Assembly (NCBI GenBank): GCA_027592105.1
Contig: JAQCLA010000066.1
Location: forward strand, 1-10,741
Direction of reading: 5' to 3'
Origin: Pseudomonadota bacterium
Lineage (GTDB): Bacteria > Pseudomonadota > Alphaproteobacteria > Rhodobacterales > Rhodobacteraceae
Length of the DNA stretch: 10,741 nt
Below the pieces are notes generated by a model, which had not been told where the DNA came from, ran no database searches, and saw nothing but the letters and a program-made list of their open reading frames with translations. Below, in pieces: positions 4,768-10,741 of the stretch. A program made the position numbers and the translations under genes. Position 1 is the stretch's first letter. Every line of letters begins with the position of its first letter.

Positions 4768-7383
4768 ATGAACTTGGATAAGTTCACCGATCGCGCCCGT
4801 GGCTTTTTGCAAGCCGCCCAAACGATCGCCCAACGCGAAGACCACCAGAAACTCGGCCCTGAACATATCCTCAAGGCGTTGATGGATGATGAACAGGGCA
4901 TGGCCGCGGCGTTGATCAAGCGCGCCGGTGGCGAACCCGCCCGTGTGCGCGAGGTAGTCGATCTGACTTTGTCGCGCATTCCCAAGGTAACGGGCGAGGG
5001 GGCGTCGCTGATCTCGGACCGGCAATTGGTCAAGGTGCTGGACGAGGCGGAAAAGCTTTCAAAAAAGGCAGGCGATAGTTTCGTGGCCGTCGAGCGGATG
5101 CTGACGGCGCTTGCCATCGTGACCAGCCCCGCGCGTGAGGCGTTGGAGGCCGGTGCGGTGAATGCCCAATCGCTGAATGCCGCGATCAATGATTTGCGCA
5201 AAGGGCGCACGGCCGATTCGGCTGGGGCCGAAGATAGCTATGACGCGCTCAAGAAATATGCCCGCGACCTGACCGAGGCCGCGCGCGAGGGCAAAATCGA
5301 CCCGATTATCGGGCGCGACGAAGAGATTCGGCGCGCGATGCAGGTTCTCAGCCGTCGGACCAAGAACAACCCCGTGCTGATCGGCGAGCCCGGCGTGGGC
5401 AAAACCGCCATCGCCGAGGGGCTGGCGCTGCGCATCGTCAATGGCGATGTGCCGGAATCACTCCGCAACAAGACGCTGATGGCACTCGACATGGGTGCCT
5501 TGATCGCGGGTGCGAAATATCGCGGGGAATTCGAAGAACGGCTGAAAGCCGTGTTGGGCGAAGTGACCGCCGCCGCCGGTGAGATCATCTTGTTCATCGA
5601 TGAGATGCACACGCTGGTGGGTGCAGGCAAATCGGATGGTGCGATGGATGCGGCTAATCTGATCAAACCTGCCTTGGCGCGGGGCGAATTGCACTGCGTT
5701 GGTGCCACGACGCTCGATGAATATCGCAAATACGTCGAAAAGGACGCGGCGCTGGCCCGCCGGTTCCAACCCCTGATGGTCGAAGAGCCGACCGTCGAAG
5801 ATACCATTTCGATTCTGCGAGGGATCAAGGAAAAATACGAGCTGCATCACGGCGTACGCATCTCGGATGCGGCGCTGGTCGCGGCGGCCACGCTGTCGCA
5901 TCGCTACATCACGGACCGCTTCTTGCCCGACAAGGCGATCGACCTGATGGACGAGGCGGCAAGCCGTCTGCGGATGGAGGTCGACAGCAAGCCCGAGGAA
6001 CTCGACGCGCTGGATCGCCAGATCCTGCAAATGCAGATCGAGGCCGAGGCGCTGAAAAAGGAAGATGACCAAGCCTCGAAGGATCGGCTGGAAAAGCTGG
6101 TACGCGAATTGGGCGATCTGCAACAGCAATCCTACGAGATGACCGCCAAATGGCAGGCCGAGCGCGACAAGCTGGATCGCGCGCGCACGCTAAAAGAACA
6201 GTTGGATCAAAAACGCGCGGAACTCGATCAAGCCAAGCGCAACGGTGATTTGGCCAAGGCGGGTGAGCTTTCCTACGGCGTTATTCCGCAACTGGAAAAG
6301 GAACTGGTCGCCGCCGAGGCCCAAGATCAGGATGTGATGGTCGAAGAGGCCGTCCGCCCCGAACAGATCGCTGCCGTGGTCGAGCGTTGGACCGGTATTC
6401 CCATGTCCAAGATGCTGGAAGGCGAGCGTGAGAAACTCCTCAAGATGGAGGAAGAGCTGGGCCGCCGCGTGATCGGTCAGCATTTGGCCGTGGAGGCGGT
6501 CAGCCGTGCGGTGCGCCGTGCGCGGGCAGGTCTGCAAGACGAGAATAGGCCGCTGGGGTCGTTCCTGTTTCTTGGGCCGACCGGCGTGGGCAAGACCGAA
6601 TTGACCAAGGCATTGGCGGCTTACTTGTTCGATGATGATCAGGCGATGGTACGCATCGACATGAGCGAATTCATGGAGAAGCATTCGGTCGCGCGGCTGA
6701 TCGGCGCGCCGCCGGGCTATGTCGGCTATGACGAGGGCGGCGTGCTGACCGAAGCGGTGCGGCGCAGACCCTATCAGGTGATCTTGTTCGACGAGGTCGA
6801 AAAAGCCCATCCCGAGGTGTTCAACGTGCTGTTGCAGGTGCTTGACGACGGGATCTTGACCGATGGTCAGGGTCGGCGCGTGGATTTCAAGCAGACCTTG
6901 ATCATTCTGACCTCGAACCTTGGAAGCCAAGCACTCAGCCAATTGCCCGAAGGTGCGGATGCGGCCGGGGCCAAGAATGACGTGATGGAGGCTGTGCGCG
7001 CGCATTTCCGGCCCGAATTTTTGAACCGGCTTGATGATATGATCATCTTCGACCGGCTCACGCGGGAGGATATGGGCGGGATCGTTGCGATCCAGTTAGG
7101 CCTTTTGGACAAGCGGCTGGCGGCGCGAAAAATCGCCCTCGATCTTGATCGGGATGCACGGCAATGGCTGGCCGATGAAGGCTATGATCCCGTCTTTGGG
7201 GCGCGCCCGCTCAAGCGCGTGATCCAGCGCAGCTTGCAAGACCAGCTGGCCGAGATGATCCTTGCCGGCGACATCGGCGATGGTGCGACGGTGCATGTGA
7301 CGGTCGGGCCGGATGGCTTGATGGTCGGTGATCGTGTCGCCCCATCCAAGCGACTCAAGCCCGATGAGGCCGTGTTGCATTGA
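4768..7383 (+). CDS. clpB: ATP-dependent chaperone ClpB (Hsp104-type disaggregase)
   Basis: Encodes 871 residues, full length for ClpB, the hexameric AAA+ machine that works with DnaK to pull proteins out of aggregates. Domains in order: two Clp_N repeats (about 1-145); AAA1 with Walker A GEPGVGKT (206-213) and Walker B FIDE (D278-E279); the long charged coiled-coil middle domain (about 405-525) that separates ClpB from ClpA and ClpC and binds DnaK; AAA2 with Walker A GPTGVGKT (603-610), pore loop GYVGYDEGG and Walker B FDE (D675-E676); and a C-terminal D2-small region with GARPLKR. No ClpP-binding IGF/L loop was noticed, as expected. Three ATGs follow the AAGGAG site (4762, 4765, 4768); 4768 gives the best spacing (eight bases) and the MNLDKFTDRA family start. 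It is monocistronic, with a strong terminator after the stop. Confidence 0.97.
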   Translation: MNLDKFTDRARGFLQAAQTIAQREDHQKLGPEHILKALMDDEQGMAAALIKRAGGEPARVREVVDLTLSRIPKVTGEGASLISDRQLVKVLDEAEKLSKKAGDSFVAVERMLTALAIVTSPAREALEAGAVNAQSLNAAINDLRKGRTADSAGAEDSYDALKKYARDLTEAAREGKIDPIIGRDEEIRRAMQVLSRRTKNNPVLIGEPGVGKTAIAEGLALRIVNGDVPESLRNKTLMALDMGALIAGAKYRGEFEERLKAVLGEVTAAAGEIILFIDEMHTLVGAGKSDGAMDAANLIKPALARGELHCVGATTLDEYRKYVEKDAALARRFQPLMVEEPTVEDTISILRGIKEKYELHHGVRISDAALVAAATLSHRYITDRFLPDKAIDLMDEAASRLRMEVDSKPEELDALDRQILQMQIEAEALKKEDDQASKDRLEKLVRELGDLQQQSYEMTAKWQAERDKLDRARTLKEQLDQKRAELDQAKRNGDLAKAGELSYGVIPQLEKELVAAEAQDQDVMVEEAVRPEQIAAVVERWTGIPMSKMLEGEREKLLKMEEELGRRVIGQHLAVEAVSRAVRRARAGLQDENRPLGSFLFLGPTGVGKTELTKALAAYLFDDDQAMVRIDMSEFMEKHSVARLIGAPPGYVGYDEGGVLTEAVRRRPYQVILFDEVEKAHPEVFNVLLQVLDDGILTDGQGRRVDFKQTLIILTSNLGSQALSQLPEGADAAGAKNDVMEAVRAHFRPEFLNRLDDMIIFDRLTREDMGGIVAIQLGLLDKRLAARKIALDLDRDARQWLADEGYDPVFGARPLKRVIQRSLQDQLAEMILAGDIGDGATVHVTVGPDGLMVGDRVAPSKRLKPDEAVLH

Positions 7384-7418
7384 TTGTCATCTGACCAATT
7401 GATCGGTCAGCCGATGAA

Positions 7419-7451
7419 AAAGGCCCCCGCGCATCCCGCGCGGGGGCCTTT
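7419..7451. terminator. Bidirectional intrinsic terminator between clpB and the fasciclin genes
   Basis: An 11-base-pair perfect stem, GGCCCCCGCGC (7422-7432) with GCGCGGGGGCC (7438-7448), encloses the loop ATCCC. It is flanked by AAA on the left and TTT on the right, which extend the stem and provide a U-tract in either direction. It lies 38 bases after the clpB stop and 20 bases after the fasciclin stop, so it can end both convergent transcripts. Confidence 0.88.
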
Positions 7452-7470
7452 CGCATGCGATGGCCGTCGC

Positions 7471-7968
7471 TTAGCGCGGCAGCAATACCTTATCGATGAC
7501 ATGAATGACGCCGTTGCTGGCGATGATGTCGGCCTGAATGAGGGTGGAATCATTGACGCGCACGCCATGGCGGCCATCGACATGGACATTTTGGCCCTGA
7601 ACGGTGGCGACGGCGAGGCGCTGGCCGACCAACTGATCGGAGGTCACTGCACCGGGCACGACATGATAGGTGAGGATCGACACAAGCTGGTCGCGATTCT
7701 CGGGGCGCAGAAGTGTCTCAACCGTGCCGGCGGGCAGGGCCGCAAAGGCGGCGTCGGTCGGTGCGAATACCGTGAAGGGACCATCGCTCTTGAGTGTGTC
7801 GACAAGCCCTGCGGCTTGAACGGCGGCCACGAGTGTCGTGAACTGACCCGCGGATGCGGCGATGTCGACGATGTCTGGCTCGTTCGCGGTCATTATCGGC
7901 GTACAGCCTGCGATCAGGGCGGTCAGCCCGGCGGCGCCAGCAAGTTTGAAAATAAAACGACGGTTCAT
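7471..7968 (-). CDS. Fasciclin (FAS1) domain lipoprotein
   Basis: Encodes 165 residues with one FAS1 domain, a fold of secreted or surface-anchored proteins linked to adhesion; its role in bacteria is poorly defined. The N-terminus MNRRFIFKLAGAAG...ALIAGC has a lipobox with acylated cysteine C22; threonine at +2 predicts outer-membrane sorting. RRFIFK resembles a weak twin-arginine motif, so Tat export is possible. The FAS1 boxes are clear: PFTVFAPTDAAFAALP (64-79), the TYHVVPG box (100-106) and a C-terminal SNGVIHVIDKVLLP. AAGGAGG stands seven bases before ATG 7968. It lies 114 bases downstream of a paralogue on the same strand that is about two-thirds identical by eye over the domain, indicating tandem duplication. 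It ends at the terminator shared with clpB. Confidence 0.9.
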   Translation of the reverse strand: MNRRFIFKLAGAAGLTALIAGCTPIMTANEPDIVDIAASAGQFTTLVAAVQAAGLVDTLKSDGPFTVFAPTDAAFAALPAGTVETLLRPENRDQLVSILTYHVVPGAVTSDQLVGQRLAVATVQGQNVHVDGRHGVRVNDSTLIQADIIASNGVIHVIDKVLLPR

Positions 7969-8045
7969 GTCATCTCCTCCTTATTGAAAAACAGACAGGG
8001 TTGTAGGTGCCCGCCCGATTACTGGTTACAGCTACATTTGTGATT

Positions 8046-8070
8046 GCCGGGGGCAGCGCCGCCGCCCCCC
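8046..8070 (-). terminator. GC hairpin after the upstream fasciclin gene, weak terminator candidate
   Basis: GGGGGC (8049-8054) pairs with GCCCCC (8064-8069) across a nine-base loop, 13 bases past the stop of the upstream fasciclin gene. On the minus strand it is followed by GGCAATCACAAAT, with no U-tract, so it may only attenuate or stabilise the transcript and allow read-through into the second fasciclin gene. Confidence 0.3.
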
Positions 8071-8082
8071 GCCGTGTTGCGA

Positions 8083-8565
8083 TCACATCGCGGGCATGAT
8101 CACCTTGTCGATGACATGGATCACGCCGTTGCTGGCTGTGATATCGGCCGAGACGACATTTGCGTCGTTGACCATCACACCGTTGTCGAGGTCGATGGTG
8201 ATCTCGCCGCCCTGAACGGTTGCGGCCTTCATGTCGTCGGTCAGATCCGTCGACATCACTGCGCCGGGGACGACGTGATAGGTCAGGATGGCGATCAGCT
8301 GATCGCGGTTCTCGGGCAGAAGCAGGCTTTCGACGGTGCCGGCGGGCAGGGCGGCGAATGCCTCATCGGTGGGGGCGAACACGGTGAAGGGACCTTCGCC
8401 CGACAGTGTTTCGACCAGACCCGCCGCTTCGACGGCTGCGACCAGCGTGGTGAAGCTACCGGCCTCGATCGCGGTCTCGACGATGGTTTTGCCGCCATGT
8501 GCGCCGGCGAACGCCTGGCTTGCCAGAATGGTGGTGGCCGCGAGGGCAATAAGTGTCTTGCGCAT
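8083..8565 (-). CDS. Fasciclin (FAS1) domain secreted periplasmic protein
   Basis: Encodes 160 residues. A Sec-type signal peptide covers residues 1-20 (MRK, hydrophobic core, ASQAFA before the predicted cut at A20/G21) and has no lipobox cysteine, so the mature protein should be soluble in the periplasm or secreted. One FAS1 domain follows: PFTVFAPTDEAFAALP, ILTYHVVPGAV and SNGVIHVIDKVIMP. It is a close paralogue of the gene 114 bases downstream, and the nucleotide sequences are also visibly alike near the 3' ends. The start is ATG 8565, with GGAG eight bases upstream; the in-frame GTG at 8568 is too close to that site. It is divergent from msrP across a 318-base spacer. The ligand or binding partner cannot be inferred. 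Confidence 0.9.
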   Translation of the reverse strand: MRKTLIALAATTILASQAFAGAHGGKTIVETAIEAGSFTTLVAAVEAAGLVETLSGEGPFTVFAPTDEAFAALPAGTVESLLLPENRDQLIAILTYHVVPGAVMSTDLTDDMKAATVQGGEITIDLDNGVMVNDANVVSADITASNGVIHVIDKVIMPAM

Positions 8566-8883
8566 CACATACTCTCCTGTGTGATTGAACGGGCAGGGGG
8601 ACTGGACCCTCCCGTCACTCCGAGAGGTGGCGGATATGGCAGTCCTTTCAAGTGAAGCGGTTTTTTGCTCAACCGCTTGACAGAGCGGCGCGCGCGCCTA
8701 AGCCCAGTGACGTGACGGATGCTAATCAATTCGGCGTGAGATCTTTTGAGATTGCGTGACCGAAACGACCCAAATGTTTCAGTCTTTCACGCCAGAAAAC
8801 AGTTTCGTGACCTGCTCTCGTGATGCTTGGTTTTGGGCGCATATCATGGGCAAGTTAAAGCGAACGCAAAAAGGGAGGCTTGT
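8566..8883. other. 318-base divergent spacer between the fasciclin genes and msrP
   Basis: No gene is supported here. It contains an 8-base inverted repeat AAGCGGTT/AACCGCTT (8655-8662, 8671-8678), an alternating GCGCGCGCGC tract near 8688-8697, a phased direct repeat TGAGAT at 8737-8742 and 8747-8752, an inverted repeat GAAAC-N9-GTTTC (8762-8780) and CGTGACC at both 8755-8761 and 8806-8812. A possible msrP -10 is TATCAT (8842-8847); its -35 is poor. No confident promoter could be assigned to the fasciclin side. Confidence 0.5.
8655..8678. repeat. Inverted repeat AAGCGGTT-N8-AACCGCTT
   Basis: A perfect 8-base-pair inverted repeat with an eight-base loop (TTTTGCTC), 90 bases upstream of the fasciclin start and about 205 upstream of msrP. 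Neither strand continues into a U-tract, so it is not a terminator. It may be an operator for the fasciclin genes or a hairpin in their leader. Confidence 0.45.
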
Positions 8884-9789
8884 ATGGCCCGCCGCTACAC
8901 CTCGGATCTCGGCTGGGCTGATGTCACGCCCAAACAGCTTTTCTTGAACCGGCGTCAGCTGATTGCCGGATCGGGGGCGATGATCGGTGCGGGCTTGGCC
9001 GGATCGGTTGCGCAGGCGCAGGGCGATCTTGAACCCAATAGCTGGGAAGATATCACCACCTATAACAACTTCTACGAATTCGGCACCCGCAAGGAAGACC
9101 CCGCGCGCTTTGCTCATATGATGACGACGCAACCATGGTCGATCGTGATCGACGGGATGGTCGATAACCCAGGCACCTATAGCTTTGAGCAAATCGTCGA
9201 GGGGATGACCATCGAAGAGCGCATCTACCGCTTCCGCTGTGTCGAGGCCTGGTCGATGGTCATTCCTTGGAACGGATTCGAGTTGGCCGATCTCTTGGCA
9301 CGTGTCGGTGTGCAAGAGGGTGCGCGCTACGTCGCCTTCGAGACCGCCTTCCGCCCCGACGAGATGCCCGGTGTCCGGCTTCCGGTTTTGGATTGGCCGT
9401 ATCGCGAGGGTTTGCGCCTCGATGAGGCGATGCACCCGCTGACCATCATGGCGACCGGAGTCTATGGCGAAACCATGCCCAACCAGAACGGCGCACCGAT
9501 TAGATTGGTGGTGCCATGGAAGTATGGTTTCAAATCGATCAAATCGATCGTGCGGATCACGCTGACCGATACGGAGCCCTTTGCCAGCTGGAATGCCGCC
9601 CAGCCTGATGAGTATGGCTTCTATAGTAATGTGAACCCGAACGTGGATCACCCCCGCTGGAGCCAAGCGACGGAACGCCAGATCGGCGGTGGGCTATTTG
9701 CCGGGCGCATCCCGACCCTGATGTTCAATGGTTACGAGCAAGAGGTCGCGTCGCTTTATGAAGGCATGGACCTTTCGGTTTCGTTCTAA
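8884..9789 (+). CDS. msrP: Protein-methionine-sulfoxide reductase catalytic subunit MsrP
   Basis: Encodes 301 residues of the molybdenum-dependent periplasmic reductase (formerly YedY) that repairs methionine sulfoxide in envelope proteins. Residues 1-45 contain a twin-arginine signal (LNRRQLIAG, R23-R24), a hydrophobic stretch and AQA before the likely cleavage at A45/Q46, consistent with export in folded form with cofactor. The molybdenum-ligating cysteine is C119 in YRFRCVEAWSMVIPWNGFEL. ATGVYGE, NQNGAPIRLVVPWKYGFKS and the C-terminal SQATERQIG segment are typical of the family. The start is ATG 8884, with AGGGAGG five bases upstream; an in-frame GTG at 8827 would add 19 residues ahead of the Tat region. 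msrQ starts four bases after the stop, forming an operon. No two-component regulator such as the HprSR pair controlling the E. coli operon is in the window. Confidence 0.96.
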   Translation: MARRYTSDLGWADVTPKQLFLNRRQLIAGSGAMIGAGLAGSVAQAQGDLEPNSWEDITTYNNFYEFGTRKEDPARFAHMMTTQPWSIVIDGMVDNPGTYSFEQIVEGMTIEERIYRFRCVEAWSMVIPWNGFELADLLARVGVQEGARYVAFETAFRPDEMPGVRLPVLDWPYREGLRLDEAMHPLTIMATGVYGETMPNQNGAPIRLVVPWKYGFKSIKSIVRITLTDTEPFASWNAAQPDEYGFYSNVNPNVDHPRWSQATERQIGGGLFAGRIPTLMFNGYEQEVASLYEGMDLSVSF

Positions 9790-9793
9790 GGTG

Positions 9794-10423
9794 ATGGCGA
9801 ACCCCATCGGCGCGACGCTCATTCAGCGCAGCAATACAGTGCTGCGCCGGGTTCCGGCATGGCTCCTCTATATAATAGGGGCGGGCTGGGCCGTTTGGCT
9901 GTTCTGGCTGGCCGCGACGGGTGGTCTTGGGGTCGAGCCGATCGAGGCGCTGGAACACCGTTATGGCAAGCTTGCGCTTCAGTTGATCGTGATCGGTTTG
10001 GCCATCACGCCATTGCGGCGGTGGAGCGGTCTGAACCTTATGCCGTTTCGCCGTGCCGTTGGGGTGACGGCCTTCTTCTATGTCATGGCGCATCTGCTGG
10101 TCTGGGCGGTGTTGGATGTGCAGACGCTTTCGGCGATCTGGGCCGATATCGTGAAGCGACCCTATGTGACGATCGGCATGGCGGGGTTTGTCTTGCTGCT
10201 GCCGCTGGCGATCACATCCAATGATCTGGCGGTTCGGCAGCTGGGCGCCGCACGGTGGCGGTTGATTCACAAGCTTGCCTATCCGGCGGCGATTCTGGGC
10301 GCTCTGCATTACATATGGCTGTCCAAGGGCCTGCAGATCGAACCCTTGGCCTACTTCTTGGCCATCATCGGGCTCTTGGGGCTGCGGATTCGCGCCCGTC
10401 GTCCGCGAGTCGTGTCGCAATAG
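9794..10423 (+). CDS. msrQ: Haem-binding membrane subunit MsrQ
   Basis: Encodes 209 residues of the inner-membrane b-haem protein that passes electrons to MsrP, in the ferric-reductase-like transmembrane family. About six helices are visible (roughly 24-41, 60-74, 90-107, 124-141, 160-177, 185-200). Candidate haem ligands are H100 in the third helix and H159 and H172 around the fifth; the 13-residue spacing of the last pair matches E. coli MsrQ. The N-terminal RRVPAW and GGLGVEPIEALEH blocks are typical. ATG 9794 is chosen because it is just outside msrP and gives the expected N-terminus. Its AAGG site (9788-9791) overlaps the msrP stop and lies very close, so initiation probably depends on translational coupling; GTG 9791 is the alternative. 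The sequence around the stop codon can pair with downstream sequence. Confidence 0.93.
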   Translation: MANPIGATLIQRSNTVLRRVPAWLLYIIGAGWAVWLFWLAATGGLGVEPIEALEHRYGKLALQLIVIGLAITPLRRWSGLNLMPFRRAVGVTAFFYVMAHLLVWAVLDVQTLSAIWADIVKRPYVTIGMAGFVLLLPLAITSNDLAVRQLGAARWRLIHKLAYPAAILGALHYIWLSKGLQIEPLAYFLAIIGLLGLRIRARRPRVVSQ

Positions 10424-10512
10424 GCGGCGACTCGGTGCAACCTCATCAAGATATTGAGGGTATTCGCTGATTTGGCACAAGTCAGCCGTTTTTCGGCCAG
10501 GCGAGTCGCCGC
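10424..10512 (+). repeat. Long-stem inverted repeat enclosing nested hairpins, directly after msrQ
   Basis: A perfect 11-base inverted repeat, GCGGCGACTCG (10424-10434) and CGAGTCGCCGC (10502-10512), encloses 67 bases that fold further. Inside are CCTCA/TGAGG (10441-10445, 10455-10459), a 9-base-pair hairpin GCTGATTTG-GCA-CAAGTCAGC (10466-10486, one G-T pair) and CCG-TTTTT-CGG (10486-10496). The element starts on the base after the msrQ TAG. No U-tract follows, so it is not a standard terminator. It may be a 3' UTR structure protecting the msrPQ mRNA, a processed small RNA, or a dispersed repeat. Confidence 0.55.
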
Positions 10513-10741
10513 GAAATCTTGGGTTCCCGGCAAGAAATGGCCGGTCCCCCAAGAAAATTGAAACCTTAAATGCTTGTTTTATTGAGGAAATATCAGCCTA
10601 GTGCAAAAAATGTCATCTTTCCGTAAAAAAGACCTTGCGGCCCCCCGGCCCCATCCGTAAACACCCCTTCACCGGCGGCGCTGAGGTGCCAACGGGAAGC
10701 CAAACGAGGCGGCGCTGAGAGGCAAAGCTGCGGGCGGCAAA
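10513..10741. other. Non-coding right end: hairpin, AT-rich stretch and direct repeats
   Basis: No supported gene. CTTGGG/CCCAAG (10518-10523, 10548-10553) with an inner CCGGC/GCCGG stem forms a hairpin without a U-tract. Bases 10551-10632 are AT-rich and look like a promoter region for a rightward gene beyond the window; TTGAAA (10558-10563) is a possible -35 but no good -10 is placed. The last 68 bases hold GGCGGCGCTGAG twice, 34 bases apart, and look like a leader sequence more than coding DNA. Confidence 0.45.
10674..10719 (+). repeat. 12-base direct repeat GGCGGCGCTGAG, two copies 34 bases apart
   Basis: Exact copies lie at 10674-10685 and 10708-10719. CCGTAAA occurs just upstream at 10621-10627 and 10655-10661 with the same 34-base offset. 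The intervening sequence is poorly conserved, so these are either degenerate tandem units or chance agreement. Confidence 0.5.

Noticed and set aside
4596..4781. Small plus-strand reading frame MKLLTLFSTLVAP... ahead of clpB
   Set aside because: It has no ribosome-binding site, overlaps the clpB start and its AAGGAG site, and its second half reads like translated GC-rich non-coding DNA. It also covers the candidate clpB promoter.
7384..8043. Long plus-strand open frame opposite the first fasciclin gene
   Set aside because: It is the GC-driven complement of a clear FAS1 lipoprotein gene with its own strong Shine-Dalgarno; the translated product resembles no known family.
8044..8655. Long plus-strand open frame opposite the second fasciclin gene
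   Set aside because: A shadow of the opposite-strand FAS1 gene: its composition mirrors that gene and no start signal is present.
10424..10512. Integron attC-like site
   Set aside because: The imperfect folded shape is suggestive, but RYYYAAC and GTTRRRY core sites are absent and there is no cassette or integrase.
10674..10741. Cobalamin or other riboswitch suggested by GGTGCC...GGGAAGCC
   Set aside because: The conserved B12-box core (GCCACTG or GCAACTG-like) and the surrounding paired elements are not seen; only short words match and the window ends.

Overview
The window looks like ordinary chromosomal DNA of an alphaproteobacterium, most probably Rhodobacteraceae (the roseobacter group). 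The basis is high GC content, the protein sequences (a DinB with an N-terminal four-cysteine knuckle, a short roseobacter-type NfeD, MsrP/MsrQ, tandem fasciclin-domain proteins) and a GC-rich intergenic element ending in GGGATATTT. The assignment is inference from recognition; no search was run.

Layout, left to right. A tRNA-Val(GAC), cut by the window edge, lies on the minus strand. It is divergent from an N-formylglutamate amidohydrolase gene (213-1070, +). That gene converges on dinB, encoding DNA polymerase IV (1163-2416, -). dinB is divergent from a two-gene operon, SPFH/stomatin-like protein plus short NfeD (2547-3718, +), whose last codons overlap the end of the convergent pyrF (3715-4410, -). 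After a 357-base spacer comes clpB (4768-7383, +), the disaggregase, with a possible heat-shock promoter. clpB ends at a strong bidirectional terminator shared with two tandem single-domain fasciclin genes on the minus strand (7471-7968, a predicted lipoprotein; 8083-8565, a predicted soluble periplasmic protein). A 318-base divergent spacer leads to msrP-msrQ (8884-10423, +), the periplasmic methionine sulfoxide reductase and its haem membrane partner. The last 318 bases contain no convincing gene but are rich in inverted and direct repeats.

How the genes relate. Several deal with envelope or protein quality: SPFH/NfeD in the membrane, ClpB in the cytoplasm, MsrPQ repairing oxidised periplasmic proteins, and FAS1 proteins in the envelope. 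The sequence does not show that they form one system; pyrF, dinB, the amidohydrolase and the tRNA are unrelated housekeeping neighbours. There is no transposase, integrase, phage gene, CRISPR array or toxin-antitoxin pair.

I found no undescribed multi-gene system. The signals most worth a second look are non-coding: a set of alternative RNA stems around and after the msrQ stop codon, a pair of 34-base-spaced repeats at the right edge, phased direct repeats upstream of msrP and between dinB and the SPFH gene, and a possible leaderless dinB transcript.
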